A program made the position numbers and the translations under genes. A stretch of DNA of 64,000 nt, taken from the NCBI GenBank assembly GCA_001801025.1, contig MGWO01000007.1, positions 1,153,576 to 1,217,575 on the forward strand, written 5' to 3'. The notes under the pieces were generated by a model that ran no database searches, had not been told where the DNA came from, and worked only from the letters and a program-made list of their open reading frames with translations. This DNA comes from Gallionellales bacterium GWA2_54_124 (GTDB taxonomy: Bacteria > Pseudomonadota > Gammaproteobacteria > Burkholderiales > Gallionellaceae). Of the stretch, positions 46,847 to 57,222 are shown piece by piece. Within the stretch, counting starts at the first letter, position 1, and the number at the start of each line of letters is the position of its first letter.

Positions 46847-47376
46847 TTTGCAACTCCTCCGGGTAACATGCGGGACAGGATGCCGTCGCGGTCAATTAAT
46901 TGATGTTTTAAGGCGGCTGCCACGTGCAGCAGCACCAAAGCCAGCAGCAGGTAGTTGAGGCTTTCGTGTACTGAGGTGAGCAACACGCCGAGCGCCTTAT
47001 CTTTGCCGACCAGATCCGGCAGTGGCAGGACGCCGAATAGCACGGTCTGAAAACCCTTGGCCGAACTCATTAGCCAGCCGGAAAGCGGTATGGCCGTGAA
47101 CAGCACATACAGCAGGCCGTGGACGGCACTACTTGCGCGTTGCTGCCAGCGCGGCAGGTGAATTTCAGGCGGCCTGTGTGTGAGGCGCCAGAGCACACGA
47201 AAGATAGCCAGTGCCAGCAGCGTGATGCCGATCCATTTGTGGTAGCTGTAGAGCTGTAGCTTGACGGGCGATAATTTCAAGTCGCTCATATAAAGCCCCA
47301 GCACAAAAGCCCCTGTGAGCAGCAGCGCCATCAGCCAGTGCAGCACAATCGCGGTGGGGGTATAGCGTGTCGTCAT
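46843..47376 (-). CDS. Cytochrome b561-family membrane protein
   Basis: The 177-residue protein has four membrane helices with the heme-ligand His pattern of bacterial b561: VLHWLMALLL, YHKWIGITLLALAIFRVLW, VHGLLYVLF and HESLNYLLLALVLLHVAAALKH. It moves electrons across the inner membrane, probably between quinols and periplasmic acceptors. ATG 47376 (MTTRYTPTAIV) is preferred over an upstream in-frame ATG as the conserved domain begins there. Confidence 0.9.
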   Translation of the reverse strand: MTTRYTPTAIVLHWLMALLLTGAFVLGLYMSDLKLSPVKLQLYSYHKWIGITLLALAIFRVLWRLTHRPPEIHLPRWQQRASSAVHGLLYVLFTAIPLSGWLMSSAKGFQTVLFGVLPLPDLVGKDKALGVLLTSVHESLNYLLLALVLLHVAAALKHQLIDRDGILSRMLPGGVAK

Positions 47377-47398
47377 ACTCTTATCTCCTGTCGCGCAC

Positions 47399-48241
47399 TC
47401 AGGCAAAATGGCCTGAGCGAAAGTCATCGAGCGCCTGATGGATTTGTTCCTGCGTATTCATCACGAACGGCCCGTACTGCACGATGGGTTCATTCAACGG
47501 TTTGCCGGCAATCAGAATCAGGCGCGTATCGCCTGCCGCTTTCAGGGCTACACCCAGACCGCTATTGCTCAAAATCCCCATACGCTGGGCTTTTATTTCG
47601 GTGTCGTTCACATGCGCCGCGCCACGATAGACGTAGATAAACGCATTGTGGGTGACGGGAATATCCGTTTCAAAGCGTGCACCTGCCGGCAGATGTATGT
47701 CCAGATATAAGGGCTCGGTATTCTCGCGACTGACCAGTCCCTGTATTGTGTCGCTTAGCCCTGCAATCACGCGCACGGTTACGCCCTCAGTGGTCTGGTA
47801 TTCGGGGATCTGATGGCTGGCATAGTCCTGATACCAGGGCGCATCCATTTTCCGGCCGGCGGGCAGGTTGAGCCACAGCTGGAAGCCTTCCATGACGCCG
47901 TCTTCCTGTTCCGGCATTTCCGAATGAATGACGCCGCGCCCGGCGGTCATCCACTGCACGCCGCCGTTTTCCAGCAAGCCTTCATGACCTGCGCTGTCAC
48001 GGTGACGCATACGCCCTGACAACATATAGGTCACGGTTTCGAAGCCGCGATGCGGGTGATCGGGAAACCCGGCGATGTAGTCACCGGGGATGTCACTGCC
48101 GAAGGCGTCCAGCATTAAAAAGGGATCCAGGCGGCGCTGAAGTTTTCCGGTTAAGACGCGGGTGAGTTTGACGCCTGCGCCGTCCGAGGTTAGGACGCCT
48201 TCGACGATTTGTTCTACGCTGCGCGATGTTTGGGTATTCAT
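47399..48241 (-). CDS. Pirin-family protein
   Basis: The 280-residue bicupin has the pirin metal site: FPDHPHRGFETVTYMLSGRMRHRDS (about residues 59-83) with its His ligands and EMPEQEDGVMEGFQLWLNLP. A C-terminal cupin follows. Bacterial pirins have quercetinase-like or regulatory roles. It lies at the left of a divergent pair with a LysR regulator (85 bp gap), which may control it. Confidence 0.93.
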   Translation of the reverse strand: MNTQTSRSVEQIVEGVLTSDGAGVKLTRVLTGKLQRRLDPFLMLDAFGSDIPGDYIAGFPDHPHRGFETVTYMLSGRMRHRDSAGHEGLLENGGVQWMTAGRGVIHSEMPEQEDGVMEGFQLWLNLPAGRKMDAPWYQDYASHQIPEYQTTEGVTVRVIAGLSDTIQGLVSRENTEPLYLDIHLPAGARFETDIPVTHNAFIYVYRGAAHVNDTEIKAQRMGILSNSGLGVALKAAGDTRLILIAGKPLNEPIVQYGPFVMNTQEQIHQALDDFRSGHFA

Positions 48242-48326
48242 GATGGCCTCTGATCTATCGTTGACGCATCATAGGGTAAGCAAACCGATAGATAAAGACG
48301 CCAATTCGGGATAGACTATCCCGTAA

Positions 48327-49226
48327 ATGGAACAACTCTCCGCCGATGACTATATTCTGTTCGCTACTATCGCTGAATTTCACAGCATGGTGCGTGCGGC
48401 AGAACACCTTGTTATGCCTAAGGCAACCGTTTCGCGCCGTCTGGCGAATATGGAGGCGGCCTTAGGTCAGCGCCTGCTCATTCGTACGACGCGCCGCTTA
48501 ACACTCACCGAATTCGGACTTGAATTTCTCGATCATTGCCGGCGGGTGAGCGAGGAGGTTGCAGCCGTACAGGATTTTGTCCGCAGTCAGGATGCGCAGC
48601 CGCATGGCCGTTTGCGGGTCTCAATGCCGGGGGATTATGCGCGGCATCATTTTTCGCGCGCGATTGCCACATTTATCGATGCCTATGCCGAGATTCAGCT
48701 CGATCTTGATTTATCCTCAAGGCGCGTCGATCTGATCGGTGAGCGCTACGATCTGGCAATCCGCATGGGCGAGCTGACTGACGATGCAACGCTGGTGGCC
48801 AGAAAAATCGACGAACAGCATTTTGCGCTGTACGCGAGTCCGATTTATCTCGCGCTGCATCCGGCCCCCACTCATCCTGATGAGCTGATGCACCATACGG
48901 CGGTGCGCCTGTTGTCCGACCGGGGTAATGCCGTTCCGTGGAAGTTACAGTCCGGCAAATCCGAGTGGGAGGGGACGCCGCCCGGACGTCTCACGCTCAA
49001 TTCGCCGGACATGATTCAGCAGTTATTGTTAGATGGCGCGGGGATTGCCGCCTTGCCATGCAGTTTTGCCCGTGCAGATTTGCTGCAAGGTCGTCTGGTG
49101 CAGGTGCTGCCGGACTGGTCGCAGCCGACTGTGCCTGCCTGGGCAGTGATGCCGATGCGCCGCTATCTGCCGGCCAAGACGCGTGCCTTTATCAGCCATC
49201 TTGAACGGTATATGCAAAAGGGCTGA
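48327..49226 (+). CDS. LysR-family transcriptional regulator
   Basis: The 299-residue protein has an N-terminal helix-turn-helix (about residues 5-64: FHSMVRAAEHLVMPKATVSRRLANMEAALGQRLL) and a LysR substrate-binding domain. It is divergent from the pirin gene across 85 bp, the usual layout for a LysR regulator and its target. Its ligand is unknown. The pirin, b561, YceI and Old Yellow Enzyme genes are candidate targets. Confidence 0.93.
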   Translation: MEQLSADDYILFATIAEFHSMVRAAEHLVMPKATVSRRLANMEAALGQRLLIRTTRRLTLTEFGLEFLDHCRRVSEEVAAVQDFVRSQDAQPHGRLRVSMPGDYARHHFSRAIATFIDAYAEIQLDLDLSSRRVDLIGERYDLAIRMGELTDDATLVARKIDEQHFALYASPIYLALHPAPTHPDELMHHTAVRLLSDRGNAVPWKLQSGKSEWEGTPPGRLTLNSPDMIQQLLLDGAGIAALPCSFARADLLQGRLVQVLPDWSQPTVPAWAVMPMRRYLPAKTRAFISHLERYMQKG

Positions 49227-49393
49227 CAGGCCAGTAAAAAAAGATGGAACTATCATGGCGCTGCGAGGATAATTAAACCCTTCATGCAACTGACCAATCA
49301 GTTTGTAATATGTCTGCCATAAAATGTCCTCTTCGACCGTGATGACTGTCCGGTTCCCTATTTCAGAATTCAATTCGTTAAAAATAAAATATT

Positions 49394-52072
49394 ATGTCTA
49401 AACATTATCTTACATCGCTTTTCTCACCTAAGTCCGTCGCTGTATTCGGTGCCAGTGATCGGGTCGACTCCGTCGGGCAAATCGTCTTTCACAATATGCT
49501 TGAGGGGGGCTTTAAGGGCGGCCTCTATCCGATTAATTCGCGTGTTGCCGAAGTACAGGGTTGCAAAGCTTATGCTGCGATCAGCGAGATCGAAAGTGAG
49601 GTGGAACTGGTGGTGATCGCCACTCCGCCTAAAACCGTGCCGGATATTATCGAAGAATGCGGAAAGCACGGCGTTAAGGCGGCGGTGATTATCACCGCAG
49701 GCTTTGGCGAAATCGGCGCGGAAGGGCAGGAACTGGAGCGTCAGGTGCTGGTCAATGCGGCGCGCTACGGGATACGCTTAATCGGCCCTAATTGCCTTGG
49801 GGTCATGCGTCCTTCGATTGGACTGAACGCGACTTTCAACAACGGCGGTGCGAATGCCGGAAATCTGGCGCTGGTCTCTCAGTCAGGCGCATTGTGCACC
49901 GCAATTTTAGACTGGGCGCAGATCAACGACGTGGGTTTTTCCAGTGTCGTATCGATGGGATCATCCGCCGACGTCGATTTTGGCGAGACGCTGGACTATC
50001 TGGTGTCGGACTCTCAAACTCAGAGCATTTTGCTGTACATCGAAGGGATCAGGGAGTCGCGCCGTTTCATGAGTTCGTTGCGTGCTGCCGCCCGCGTTAA
50101 ACCCGTGATTCTGATCAAAGTCGGGCGCCATGAGGCAGGCTCTAAGGCTGCGATGTCGCATACGGCATCCTTAGTCGGTTCTGACGATGCATTTGACGCT
50201 GCCGTGCGCCGCGCAGGCGTGGTGCGGGTCGAGACCGTCACTCAATTGTTTTCGGCAGCCAAAGCGCTGTCCTGCGGTTTTCATCCGTCCGGCAACCGCT
50301 TAGCAATCGTCACCAATGGCGGGGGACCGGGTGTCATGGCGACCGATCGCGCATCCGATTTAGGGCTCGTTATGGCCAACTTGTCGGACGCAACGATCGC
50401 GCGGCTCAGCGAAGTGCTGCCGCCTAACTGGTCGCACGGCAATCCGGTGGATATCATAGGCGATGCACAGGCTGATCGTTATCAGCATGCGGTGGCTGCC
50501 TGTCTGGAAGACCCCAACGTCGATGGCGTGCTGACCATACTGACGCCACAGGCGATGACCAAGCCTTTGGAAGCGGCTCAGGTCGTGATTGAACTGGCCA
50601 ATAAATACAGCAAGCCGCTCCTGACCTGCTGGATGGGTGAAACGCAGGTGGCCGAATCGCGCAAGCTGTTCGCGCATTCCAAAAAACCCAATTTCCGCAC
50701 CCCGGAGCCTGCAGTCGAAGTGTTTTCTTATCTGTCCGATTATTACAGCAACCAGAAACTGCTGATGCAAATGCCGGAACCTTTGTCTCACCATGTCGCA
50801 CCGGATGTCGAAGGCGCGCGTATGGTTATCGAAGGTGCGCTGATGGATAAGCGCAAGGTCTTGAGCGAGATGGAGTCCAAGGCCGTGCTGGCTGCGTTCC
50901 ATATTCCGGTCGCTCAAACCATGGTTGCCCGCTCGCCCAATGAGGCCTTGCTGATCGCTCAGCAACTGGGTTTTCCGGTGGCGATGAAGGTCAATTCCCG
51001 CGACATCACGCATAAAAGCGATGCCGGCGGCGTCAAGCTCAATCTGGGCAATGCACAGGCCGTGCGTGCGGCATATCACGAGATTACCGAAAATATTAAG
51101 AAGAACCGCCCCGGTGCGCACATGGACGGCATCTCGATTCAGCCTATGATCGTCAAACCCAATGGCCGCGAGCTGATGGTCGGCGTGATTTGCGATCCGG
51201 TGTTCGGTCCTGTGATTACCTTCGGTGCGGGCGGCACCATGGTCGAGGTGATGGGTGATGCCGAGGTGACGCTGCCGCCTTTAAATTCCTTTTTGGCGCG
51301 CGATCTGATCAACCGTACCAACGTCTCGCGTTTACTGGGCGCCTTCCGCCATATGCCGCCGGCCAACATGGAGGCGCTCGAATCGGTGCTGCTGCGCGTA
51401 TCCGAAATGGTGTGCGAGCTGCCAATGCTCACCGAGATGGACATCAATCCGTTGATTCTGGACGAGCACGGTGTACTGGCGGCCGATGCGCGTGTCGTGG
51501 TCGAATTTAAACAGCCGAGTGCGGATCGTTATTCGCACATGGCCATTTACCCGTACCCGACTCATCTGGTTAACCACTGGCAGTTGGCCGACGGCATGGA
51601 TATCACGATCCGCCCGATTCGCCCCGAAGATGCAGAATTGGTGCAGGAGTTCGTCCGCAATCTCTCCGAGCAGTCGCGTTTCTTCCGTTTCATGAACAGC
51701 GTGCAGGAACTGAGTCAGGCGATGCTGGTGCGTTTCACGCAGATCGACTACAGCCGCGAAATGGCGCTGATTGCGGTGACTGAGATACACGGCAAAGAAG
51801 TGGAGCTGGGGGTTGCGCGTTTTGCCATCAATCCCGATGGCGAGAGTTGCGAATTTGCGCTGGCAATCGCGGACAACATGCACGGCAAGGGATTGGGGCA
51901 ACGCCTGATGACGACCCTGATGGAATCGGCTAAAGCCAAGGGCTTGAAAGTGATCGAGGGCGAAGTGCTCAGAAACAACACCGATATGCTGCATCTGATG
52001 GACAGAATGGGCTTCGATGTCGCAACCAGCGAAGACGACGACAGCATCAAGGCGGTCAGGAAGGTCCTGTAG
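49394..52072 (+). CDS. PatZ-like protein acyltransferase (acyl-CoA synthetase-like plus GNAT)
   Basis: The 892-residue protein has a CoA-binding domain (about residues 5-135), a succinyl-CoA-synthetase-like domain with a flavodoxin-type fold (about 150-460), an ATP-grasp domain (about 490-700: AMKVNSRDITHKSDAGGV) and a C-terminal GNAT acetyltransferase (about 735-890: EFALAIADNMHGKGLGQRLMTTLME). This is the layout and length of PatZ/YfiQ, which acetylates lysines such as that of acetyl-CoA synthetase. Whether it binds ATP or catalyses ligation is unclear. A deacylase-family gene follows 61 bp later. Confidence 0.88.
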   Translation: MSKHYLTSLFSPKSVAVFGASDRVDSVGQIVFHNMLEGGFKGGLYPINSRVAEVQGCKAYAAISEIESEVELVVIATPPKTVPDIIEECGKHGVKAAVIITAGFGEIGAEGQELERQVLVNAARYGIRLIGPNCLGVMRPSIGLNATFNNGGANAGNLALVSQSGALCTAILDWAQINDVGFSSVVSMGSSADVDFGETLDYLVSDSQTQSILLYIEGIRESRRFMSSLRAAARVKPVILIKVGRHEAGSKAAMSHTASLVGSDDAFDAAVRRAGVVRVETVTQLFSAAKALSCGFHPSGNRLAIVTNGGGPGVMATDRASDLGLVMANLSDATIARLSEVLPPNWSHGNPVDIIGDAQADRYQHAVAACLEDPNVDGVLTILTPQAMTKPLEAAQVVIELANKYSKPLLTCWMGETQVAESRKLFAHSKKPNFRTPEPAVEVFSYLSDYYSNQKLLMQMPEPLSHHVAPDVEGARMVIEGALMDKRKVLSEMESKAVLAAFHIPVAQTMVARSPNEALLIAQQLGFPVAMKVNSRDITHKSDAGGVKLNLGNAQAVRAAYHEITENIKKNRPGAHMDGISIQPMIVKPNGRELMVGVICDPVFGPVITFGAGGTMVEVMGDAEVTLPPLNSFLARDLINRTNVSRLLGAFRHMPPANMEALESVLLRVSEMVCELPMLTEMDINPLILDEHGVLAADARVVVEFKQPSADRYSHMAIYPYPTHLVNHWQLADGMDITIRPIRPEDAELVQEFVRNLSEQSRFFRFMNSVQELSQAMLVRFTQIDYSREMALIAVTEIHGKEVELGVARFAINPDGESCEFALAIADNMHGKGLGQRLMTTLMESAKAKGLKVIEGEVLRNNTDMLHLMDRMGFDVATSEDDDSIKAVRKVL

Positions 52073-52133
52073 AAAACAGGATGCACGCGGAGACCGCGGA
52101 GATGGATTTTAGTTTAACTACGCTATTTTTACT

Positions 52134-53057
52134 ATGCAAACTGCCTATTTGACGCATCCGGTCTGCTTGAAACACGACATGGGGGCCGATCATCCTGAGT
52201 GCCCTGCGCGCATCCATGCCATCGAGGATCAGCTGATCGCATCGGGCTTATTTCACTATCTGGCGCATTTTGATGCACCCAAAGTGACCCGCGAGCAGTT
52301 GTTGAGGGTGCATGAGGCAAGCTACGTCGACAGCGTATTTGAACGTGCGCCGCAAACGGGTCGCGTTGAGCTCGACGGCGATACGCTGATGAATCCCTAT
52401 ACGCTGGATGCGGCACTGCATGCTGCGGGTGCTGCGGTACACGCGGTTGATCTTGTGATGAGCGGACAGGCAGAAAATGCCTTTTGCAATATTCGCCCGC
52501 CCGGCCATCATGCGGGGCCTTCGAGTGCTGCCGGATTTTGCATTTTCAACAATGTCGCTATCGCGGCGGCGCATGCGCTCGAACAGCATGGTCTAGAGCG
52601 CGTGGCGATCGTTGACTTCGATGTGCATCACGGAGACGGGACAGAAGCTATTTTTCGTGCAGAGCCGCGTGTGATGCTGTGTTCAACCTTTCGTCATCCC
52701 TATTATCCCTATTGCGGTGCGGACAGCGGCAATTCGCACATCATTAACGTACCGCTCGCAGCGGGCACTTCAGGTGTTGATTTTCAGGCAGCGGTCACGC
52801 AACACTGGCTGCCCGCGCTGGAAGCCTTTTCGCCGCAACTGCTGTTTATTTCGGCAGGATTTGACGCGCACCGGGAAGACGATATGGGCGGGTTAGCTCT
52901 GCGGGAAGCGGATTACGCATGGGTGACGGAACAAATGAAAACGCTTGCTCAGCATCATGCATTGCGGCGCATCGTCTCCGTACTCGAAGGCGGCTATTCA
53001 TTGAGCGCGCTGGGACGCAGCGTTACCTCGCACATCAGGGTGTTAAGCGGACTTTAA
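52134..53057 (+). CDS. Class II HDAC-family deacylase
   Basis: The 307-residue zinc enzyme has RPPGHHAGPSSAAGFC (tandem active-site His), IVDFDVHHGDGTEA (zinc Asp and His) and FISAGFDAHREDDMGG (zinc Asp). Bacterial members deacetylate lysines or small amidated compounds such as polyamines. Next to the acetyltransferase at 49394 it may reverse that enzyme's work. Confidence 0.92.
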   Translation: MQTAYLTHPVCLKHDMGADHPECPARIHAIEDQLIASGLFHYLAHFDAPKVTREQLLRVHEASYVDSVFERAPQTGRVELDGDTLMNPYTLDAALHAAGAAVHAVDLVMSGQAENAFCNIRPPGHHAGPSSAAGFCIFNNVAIAAAHALEQHGLERVAIVDFDVHHGDGTEAIFRAEPRVMLCSTFRHPYYPYCGADSGNSHIINVPLAAGTSGVDFQAAVTQHWLPALEAFSPQLLFISAGFDAHREDDMGGLALREADYAWVTEQMKTLAQHHALRRIVSVLEGGYSLSALGRSVTSHIRVLSGL

Positions 53058-53191
53058 GCGGAGCGGGATCTGCTGTCTTTTTAATCGCGGGGTCGGATTA
53101 TCTCAATTGCGAATGGGGATTGTCCGATAGACACAAGGCACCAACTGGTTGTATCTTGCGATATTACCCGAATTTTAATTAAGGATATTGC

Positions 53192-56104
53192 GTGGACACC
53201 GATCCAATCGAACCACCTGTTCCAACAGCGCCAACGATGAGTCAGTCCGCCCCCTTTAATATCGTGGGTCTGGGCGCATCAGCGGGCGGACTGGAAGCGT
53301 TCGAGATGTTCTTTCACCATATGCCGGCAGACAGCGGCATGGCCTTTGTCATCGTGTCGCATCTGGATCCCGGACACGCCAGCATCCTCACGGAAATTTT
53401 ACAGCGCACAACTTCGATGCGTGTCGTTGAGATTGAAGATCAGACGAAAGTTGAACCCGACACGGTTTATGTGATTCCTCCCAACCGGGATCTGGCGATT
53501 TTTCACGGCGTCTTGCAATTATCCGTGCCAGGTCAGCCGCGCGGACAGCGTTTGCCCATTGATGCTTTTTTTCGCACGCTCGCCGATGATCTGGGCGAGC
53601 TGGCCGTCGGGATCATTCTGTCAGGTACCGGCACCGATGGCACACTGGGCTTGCGTGCCATTCTGGGCGCGGGCGGCGTCTCGCTGGTACAGGAGCCGGC
53701 CTCTGCAAAATACAACGGGATGCCGGAGAGTGCGATTAAGGCAGGTTTTGCCACCCGTGTGCTGCCGGTTGAGCACATGCCGGCCGCGCTGCTTTCGGGC
53801 ATCCACACTCATTTAAGCACGATAGTCAAACCTGTGGCGGCAACCGGCGAATTAAATCGCATCCTGATGCAGTTGCGCAACGTCACAGGGCATGATTTTT
53901 CCCAGTATAAAAAAAGCACAATAGGACGGCGCATCGAGCGGCGTATGAGTATGCATGACATCGACAGCCTTGAGGTGTACGGGCGCTATCTGAAGGAACA
54001 TCCTGAAGAGGCGGGCAAACTATTCAAGGAGCTACTGATCAACGTCACCAGTTTTTTCCGTGATGCGGAGGCGTTTGACGCGCTAAAAAATGACGTGCTG
54101 CCGCAGTTACTGGCCGATAAACCGGATGATTATGTGGTTCGTATCTGGGTTGCCGGTTGTGCGACAGGTGAAGAGGCTTATTCAATTGCGATTTTGCTCT
54201 TCGAATGGATGGAAAATACGCATCGGACATTCAAGGTGCTGCTGTTTGCGACCGATCTGGACGATGATGCCGTCACGGTGGCACGCTCAGGTTTGTATCC
54301 GCTCAATATCGCGCAGGATGTCAGTGCAGAGCGTCTGCGCCGCTATTTTATCAAGGAGGGATCCGGCTTCCGGGTCAAAAAATCAATCCGCGAAATGGTG
54401 GTGTTCGCAATTCAGAATGTGATCAAAGACCCGCCGTTTACAAGGCTCGATCTGCTCAGTTGCCGCAACCTGATGATTTATCTGGAGCCTGAAGTGCAAA
54501 GCCGTTTAATTCCGGCTTTTCATTACGCTTTGAATCCGGGCGGCGTACTGTTTCTTTCCCCTTCCGAGAGCATAGGCAATTACCCTGATCTGTTTACGCC
54601 GATCAATCGCAAATGGAAATTTTATCGCGCCAGCGGTGCCTTGTCGTCAACCAGTGCCGTGATGGCCGGCGGACTGGTCTGGGCACGCAATGCCAATTCT
54701 AAAGAGCCTGAAGAAATGATCATCAAACCGCGCGAAATCAATTTTGCCGAACTGACCCGCCGCATGCTGTTGCAATCGTATGCGCCAGCTTCGGTTGTGA
54801 CGGATGAGAATGGCACGATTTTGTACGTGCACGGAGATACTGGTCGCTATCTGAGACCGGCACCGGGACAGGCGACCTTGAACCTCGTCGAGATGGCCCG
54901 GGATGGCCTGCAATTACACTTGCGCAACGCGATTAGCACGGCAATCAATCAGGCCCAGCCCACCTTAAATCATGAAGTGCCGATCAAGAGCAACGGTGAA
55001 ATTCAAAATGTGAGTTTTAGCGTACGCCAGATGCACGGCACGGATAGCCGGCAGCGCTTATTGCTGGTGAGTTTTCAGGATATCGCACCTGCACCGGCAG
55101 GCAAGCGGCACAAGGGGGTGCAACCCGGGTTGCTTGAGCTGGCAAGGGTTGAGGAACTGGAGCGCGAATTAACGTATACCAAGGAGCATCTGCAAGGCAC
55201 GATTGAGGAGCAGCAGGCCTCCAACGAAGAACTCAAATCGACCAACGAGGAGCTGCAATCAACCAACGAAGAGCTGCAATCAACTAACGAGGAGCTGGAA
55301 ACTTCCAAGGAAGAGTTGCAGTCGGTCAACGAGGAACTGGTCACCGTCAATGCTGAATTGCAGTCGAAAATTGAGCTGCTGGCTCTGATGCAAAACGACA
55401 TGAAAAATCTGCTCGACAGCATCAATATCGGCACACTGTTTCTGGATAATCAGTTGAAAATCAAGCGTATTACACGCGAGTCAATGAAACTGTACCGACT
55501 GGTCGCCACGGACATCGGACGGCCGCTCTCTGATATCAAATCGAATATACCGGACATCGATTTATTAGCGGATGCCCAGACGGTGCTCGATACGCTGGTG
55601 CCCTTCGAACGCGAAGTAACAACCAGCAGCGGCGCCTGTTACCTCGCGCGCATACAGCCCTATCGCACACTGGACAATGTGATCGACGGAGTGGTGCTGA
55701 CTTTCACAGATATAACCCAGCGCAGACAGGTAGAGCTGGCCATCATCGAGGCGCGCGAGCTGGCCGAGGGCATCGTCAATACGGTCAGAGAACCGTTGCT
55801 GGTGCTCGATGGTGAGTTGCGCGTCGTATCCGCCAGCCGCTCTTTTTATAAATACTTTAATGCGGATGAAAAAGAAACCATTGGCAGTCTGATTTACCTT
55901 CTGGGCAATAAACAGTGGGATATTCCTGAGCTGAGAGATCTGCTCGAAACAATTTTGTCCGGCAATCAGGTCATCGAGAATTTTGTTGTCGATCATCAAT
56001 TTCCTTTTATCGGTCAGCGTAAATTGCTGCTCAACGCCCGGCGCCTTACGGATGGCGACAGAACAAGGGAGCTGATCCTGCTGGTGATGGAGGAGGCTGC
56101 ATGA
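53192..56104 (+). CDS. CheB-CheR fusion with coiled coil and PAS domains
   Basis: The 970-residue protein starts at GTG 53192 (AAGGA six bases earlier). Residues 20-210 are a CheB methylesterase (VGLGASAGGLEAF, SHLDPGHAS, LSGTGTDGTLG). Residues 220-480 are a CheR methyltransferase (RIWVAGCATGEEAYSIAIL for SAM). A heptad-like repeat (STNEELQ, three copies and variants, about 675-735) forms a coiled coil. Two PAS-like domains follow. There is no kinase domain. Such fusions feed two-component pathways; the target of methylation is unknown. It overlaps the next gene by four bases. Confidence 0.92.
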   Translation: MDTDPIEPPVPTAPTMSQSAPFNIVGLGASAGGLEAFEMFFHHMPADSGMAFVIVSHLDPGHASILTEILQRTTSMRVVEIEDQTKVEPDTVYVIPPNRDLAIFHGVLQLSVPGQPRGQRLPIDAFFRTLADDLGELAVGIILSGTGTDGTLGLRAILGAGGVSLVQEPASAKYNGMPESAIKAGFATRVLPVEHMPAALLSGIHTHLSTIVKPVAATGELNRILMQLRNVTGHDFSQYKKSTIGRRIERRMSMHDIDSLEVYGRYLKEHPEEAGKLFKELLINVTSFFRDAEAFDALKNDVLPQLLADKPDDYVVRIWVAGCATGEEAYSIAILLFEWMENTHRTFKVLLFATDLDDDAVTVARSGLYPLNIAQDVSAERLRRYFIKEGSGFRVKKSIREMVVFAIQNVIKDPPFTRLDLLSCRNLMIYLEPEVQSRLIPAFHYALNPGGVLFLSPSESIGNYPDLFTPINRKWKFYRASGALSSTSAVMAGGLVWARNANSKEPEEMIIKPREINFAELTRRMLLQSYAPASVVTDENGTILYVHGDTGRYLRPAPGQATLNLVEMARDGLQLHLRNAISTAINQAQPTLNHEVPIKSNGEIQNVSFSVRQMHGTDSRQRLLLVSFQDIAPAPAGKRHKGVQPGLLELARVEELERELTYTKEHLQGTIEEQQASNEELKSTNEELQSTNEELQSTNEELETSKEELQSVNEELVTVNAELQSKIELLALMQNDMKNLLDSINIGTLFLDNQLKIKRITRESMKLYRLVATDIGRPLSDIKSNIPDIDLLADAQTVLDTLVPFEREVTTSSGACYLARIQPYRTLDNVIDGVVLTFTDITQRRQVELAIIEARELAEGIVNTVREPLLVLDGELRVVSASRSFYKYFNADEKETIGSLIYLLGNKQWDIPELRDLLETILSGNQVIENFVVDHQFPFIGQRKLLLNARRLTDGDRTRELILLVMEEAA

Positions 56105-57222
56105 GCGAACAGCCCAACGCAGCGCAACTTCGGCGAGCCGCTGAAGCTAAGCTACGACAGACGCCGGTTGCCGCTGTGATTCCGTCTGAATCATTGCTGC
56201 ACGAACTTCAGGTGCATCAAATCGAGCTAGAGATGCAAAACGAGAATTTGCGTCAGTCGCAGTTTGAGCTGGAAAAGTCGCGTGACCGCTACATGGATTT
56301 TTATGACTTCGCGCCGGTAGGCTATATCACACTCAGCGAATCGGGTCTGATACTGGAAATCAATCTCACCGGCGCCGGTATGCTGGGGACAGAACGCAGC
56401 AATTTGCTCTATCGCCGTCTGACGCCCTATGTATCGACTGAATATCACGACCGCTGGCTGCGCCATTTTATGACGGTGTTGGGTTCTCAGGAACCGCAAG
56501 CCTGCGATCTGGAGATGGTGCGTAATGACGGTTCGATTTTTTTTGCACGCATGGATTGTTTGCGACAGAGTAAGGGAGAGCGAGAGCCTGAGGTGCGTAT
56601 CGTGATGACCGATGTTACCGACCGTATTCGCAATGAGGAAGAAATTCGCAAGCTGGCTTTTTACGATGCACTCACCCAACTCCCTAATCGCCGCCTGCTC
56701 AATGACCGGCTGGATCAGGCCATGGCCGGAAGTCGCCGCAGCCTGCGCTTTGGTGCGCTGATGTTTGTCGATCTGGATAATTTTAAACCACTCAACGATC
56801 AATACGGTCACGACACCGGAGATTTGCTGCTGATAGAGGTGGCGCGCCGCATCACGCGCTGCCTGAGGGAAATGGATACCGTGGCGCGTTTCGGCGGCGA
56901 TGAATTCGTGGTGCTGCTCAATGAACTCGATACGGAAAAGGAAGCCTCTGTCAGCCAGGCGCGCCACATCGCCGAAAAAATCCGCAGCGCACTTGCCGAA
57001 CCCTATCTGCTCAAATCACATGAGCTGCTCCAGCTGGAACATCATTGCAGCTCGAGCATCGGCGTTGTGCTGTTCATTAATCACGAGACGCGTCCGGACG
57101 ATATTTTAAAATGGGCCGATATGGCGATGTATCAGGCCAAGGCTGCCGGGCGCAACCGTGTGATATTTTTTGAGAAGGCTAATCAGTCCGGTTCAGTCAC
57201 AACAAGACAGGATGCGCTGTGA
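56101..57222 (+). CDS. PAS-GGDEF diguanylate cyclase
   Basis: The 373-residue protein has an N-terminal helix (LLHELQVHQIELEMQNENLRQ), a PAS domain (about residues 65-180) and a GGDEF domain (about 195-360). The catalytic signature RFGGDEFVVLL is intact and the inhibitory I-site Arg-Glu-Met-Asp sits five residues before it. It should make cyclic di-GMP under product feedback. Its first 60 residues resemble those of the next gene. It overlaps both neighbours by four bases. Confidence 0.94.
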   Translation: MSEQPNAAQLRRAAEAKLRQTPVAAVIPSESLLHELQVHQIELEMQNENLRQSQFELEKSRDRYMDFYDFAPVGYITLSESGLILEINLTGAGMLGTERSNLLYRRLTPYVSTEYHDRWLRHFMTVLGSQEPQACDLEMVRNDGSIFFARMDCLRQSKGEREPEVRIVMTDVTDRIRNEEEIRKLAFYDALTQLPNRRLLNDRLDQAMAGSRRSLRFGALMFVDLDNFKPLNDQYGHDTGDLLLIEVARRITRCLREMDTVARFGGDEFVVLLNELDTEKEASVSQARHIAEKIRSALAEPYLLKSHELLQLEHHCSSSIGVVLFINHETRPDDILKWADMAMYQAKAAGRNRVIFFEKANQSGSVTTRQDAL

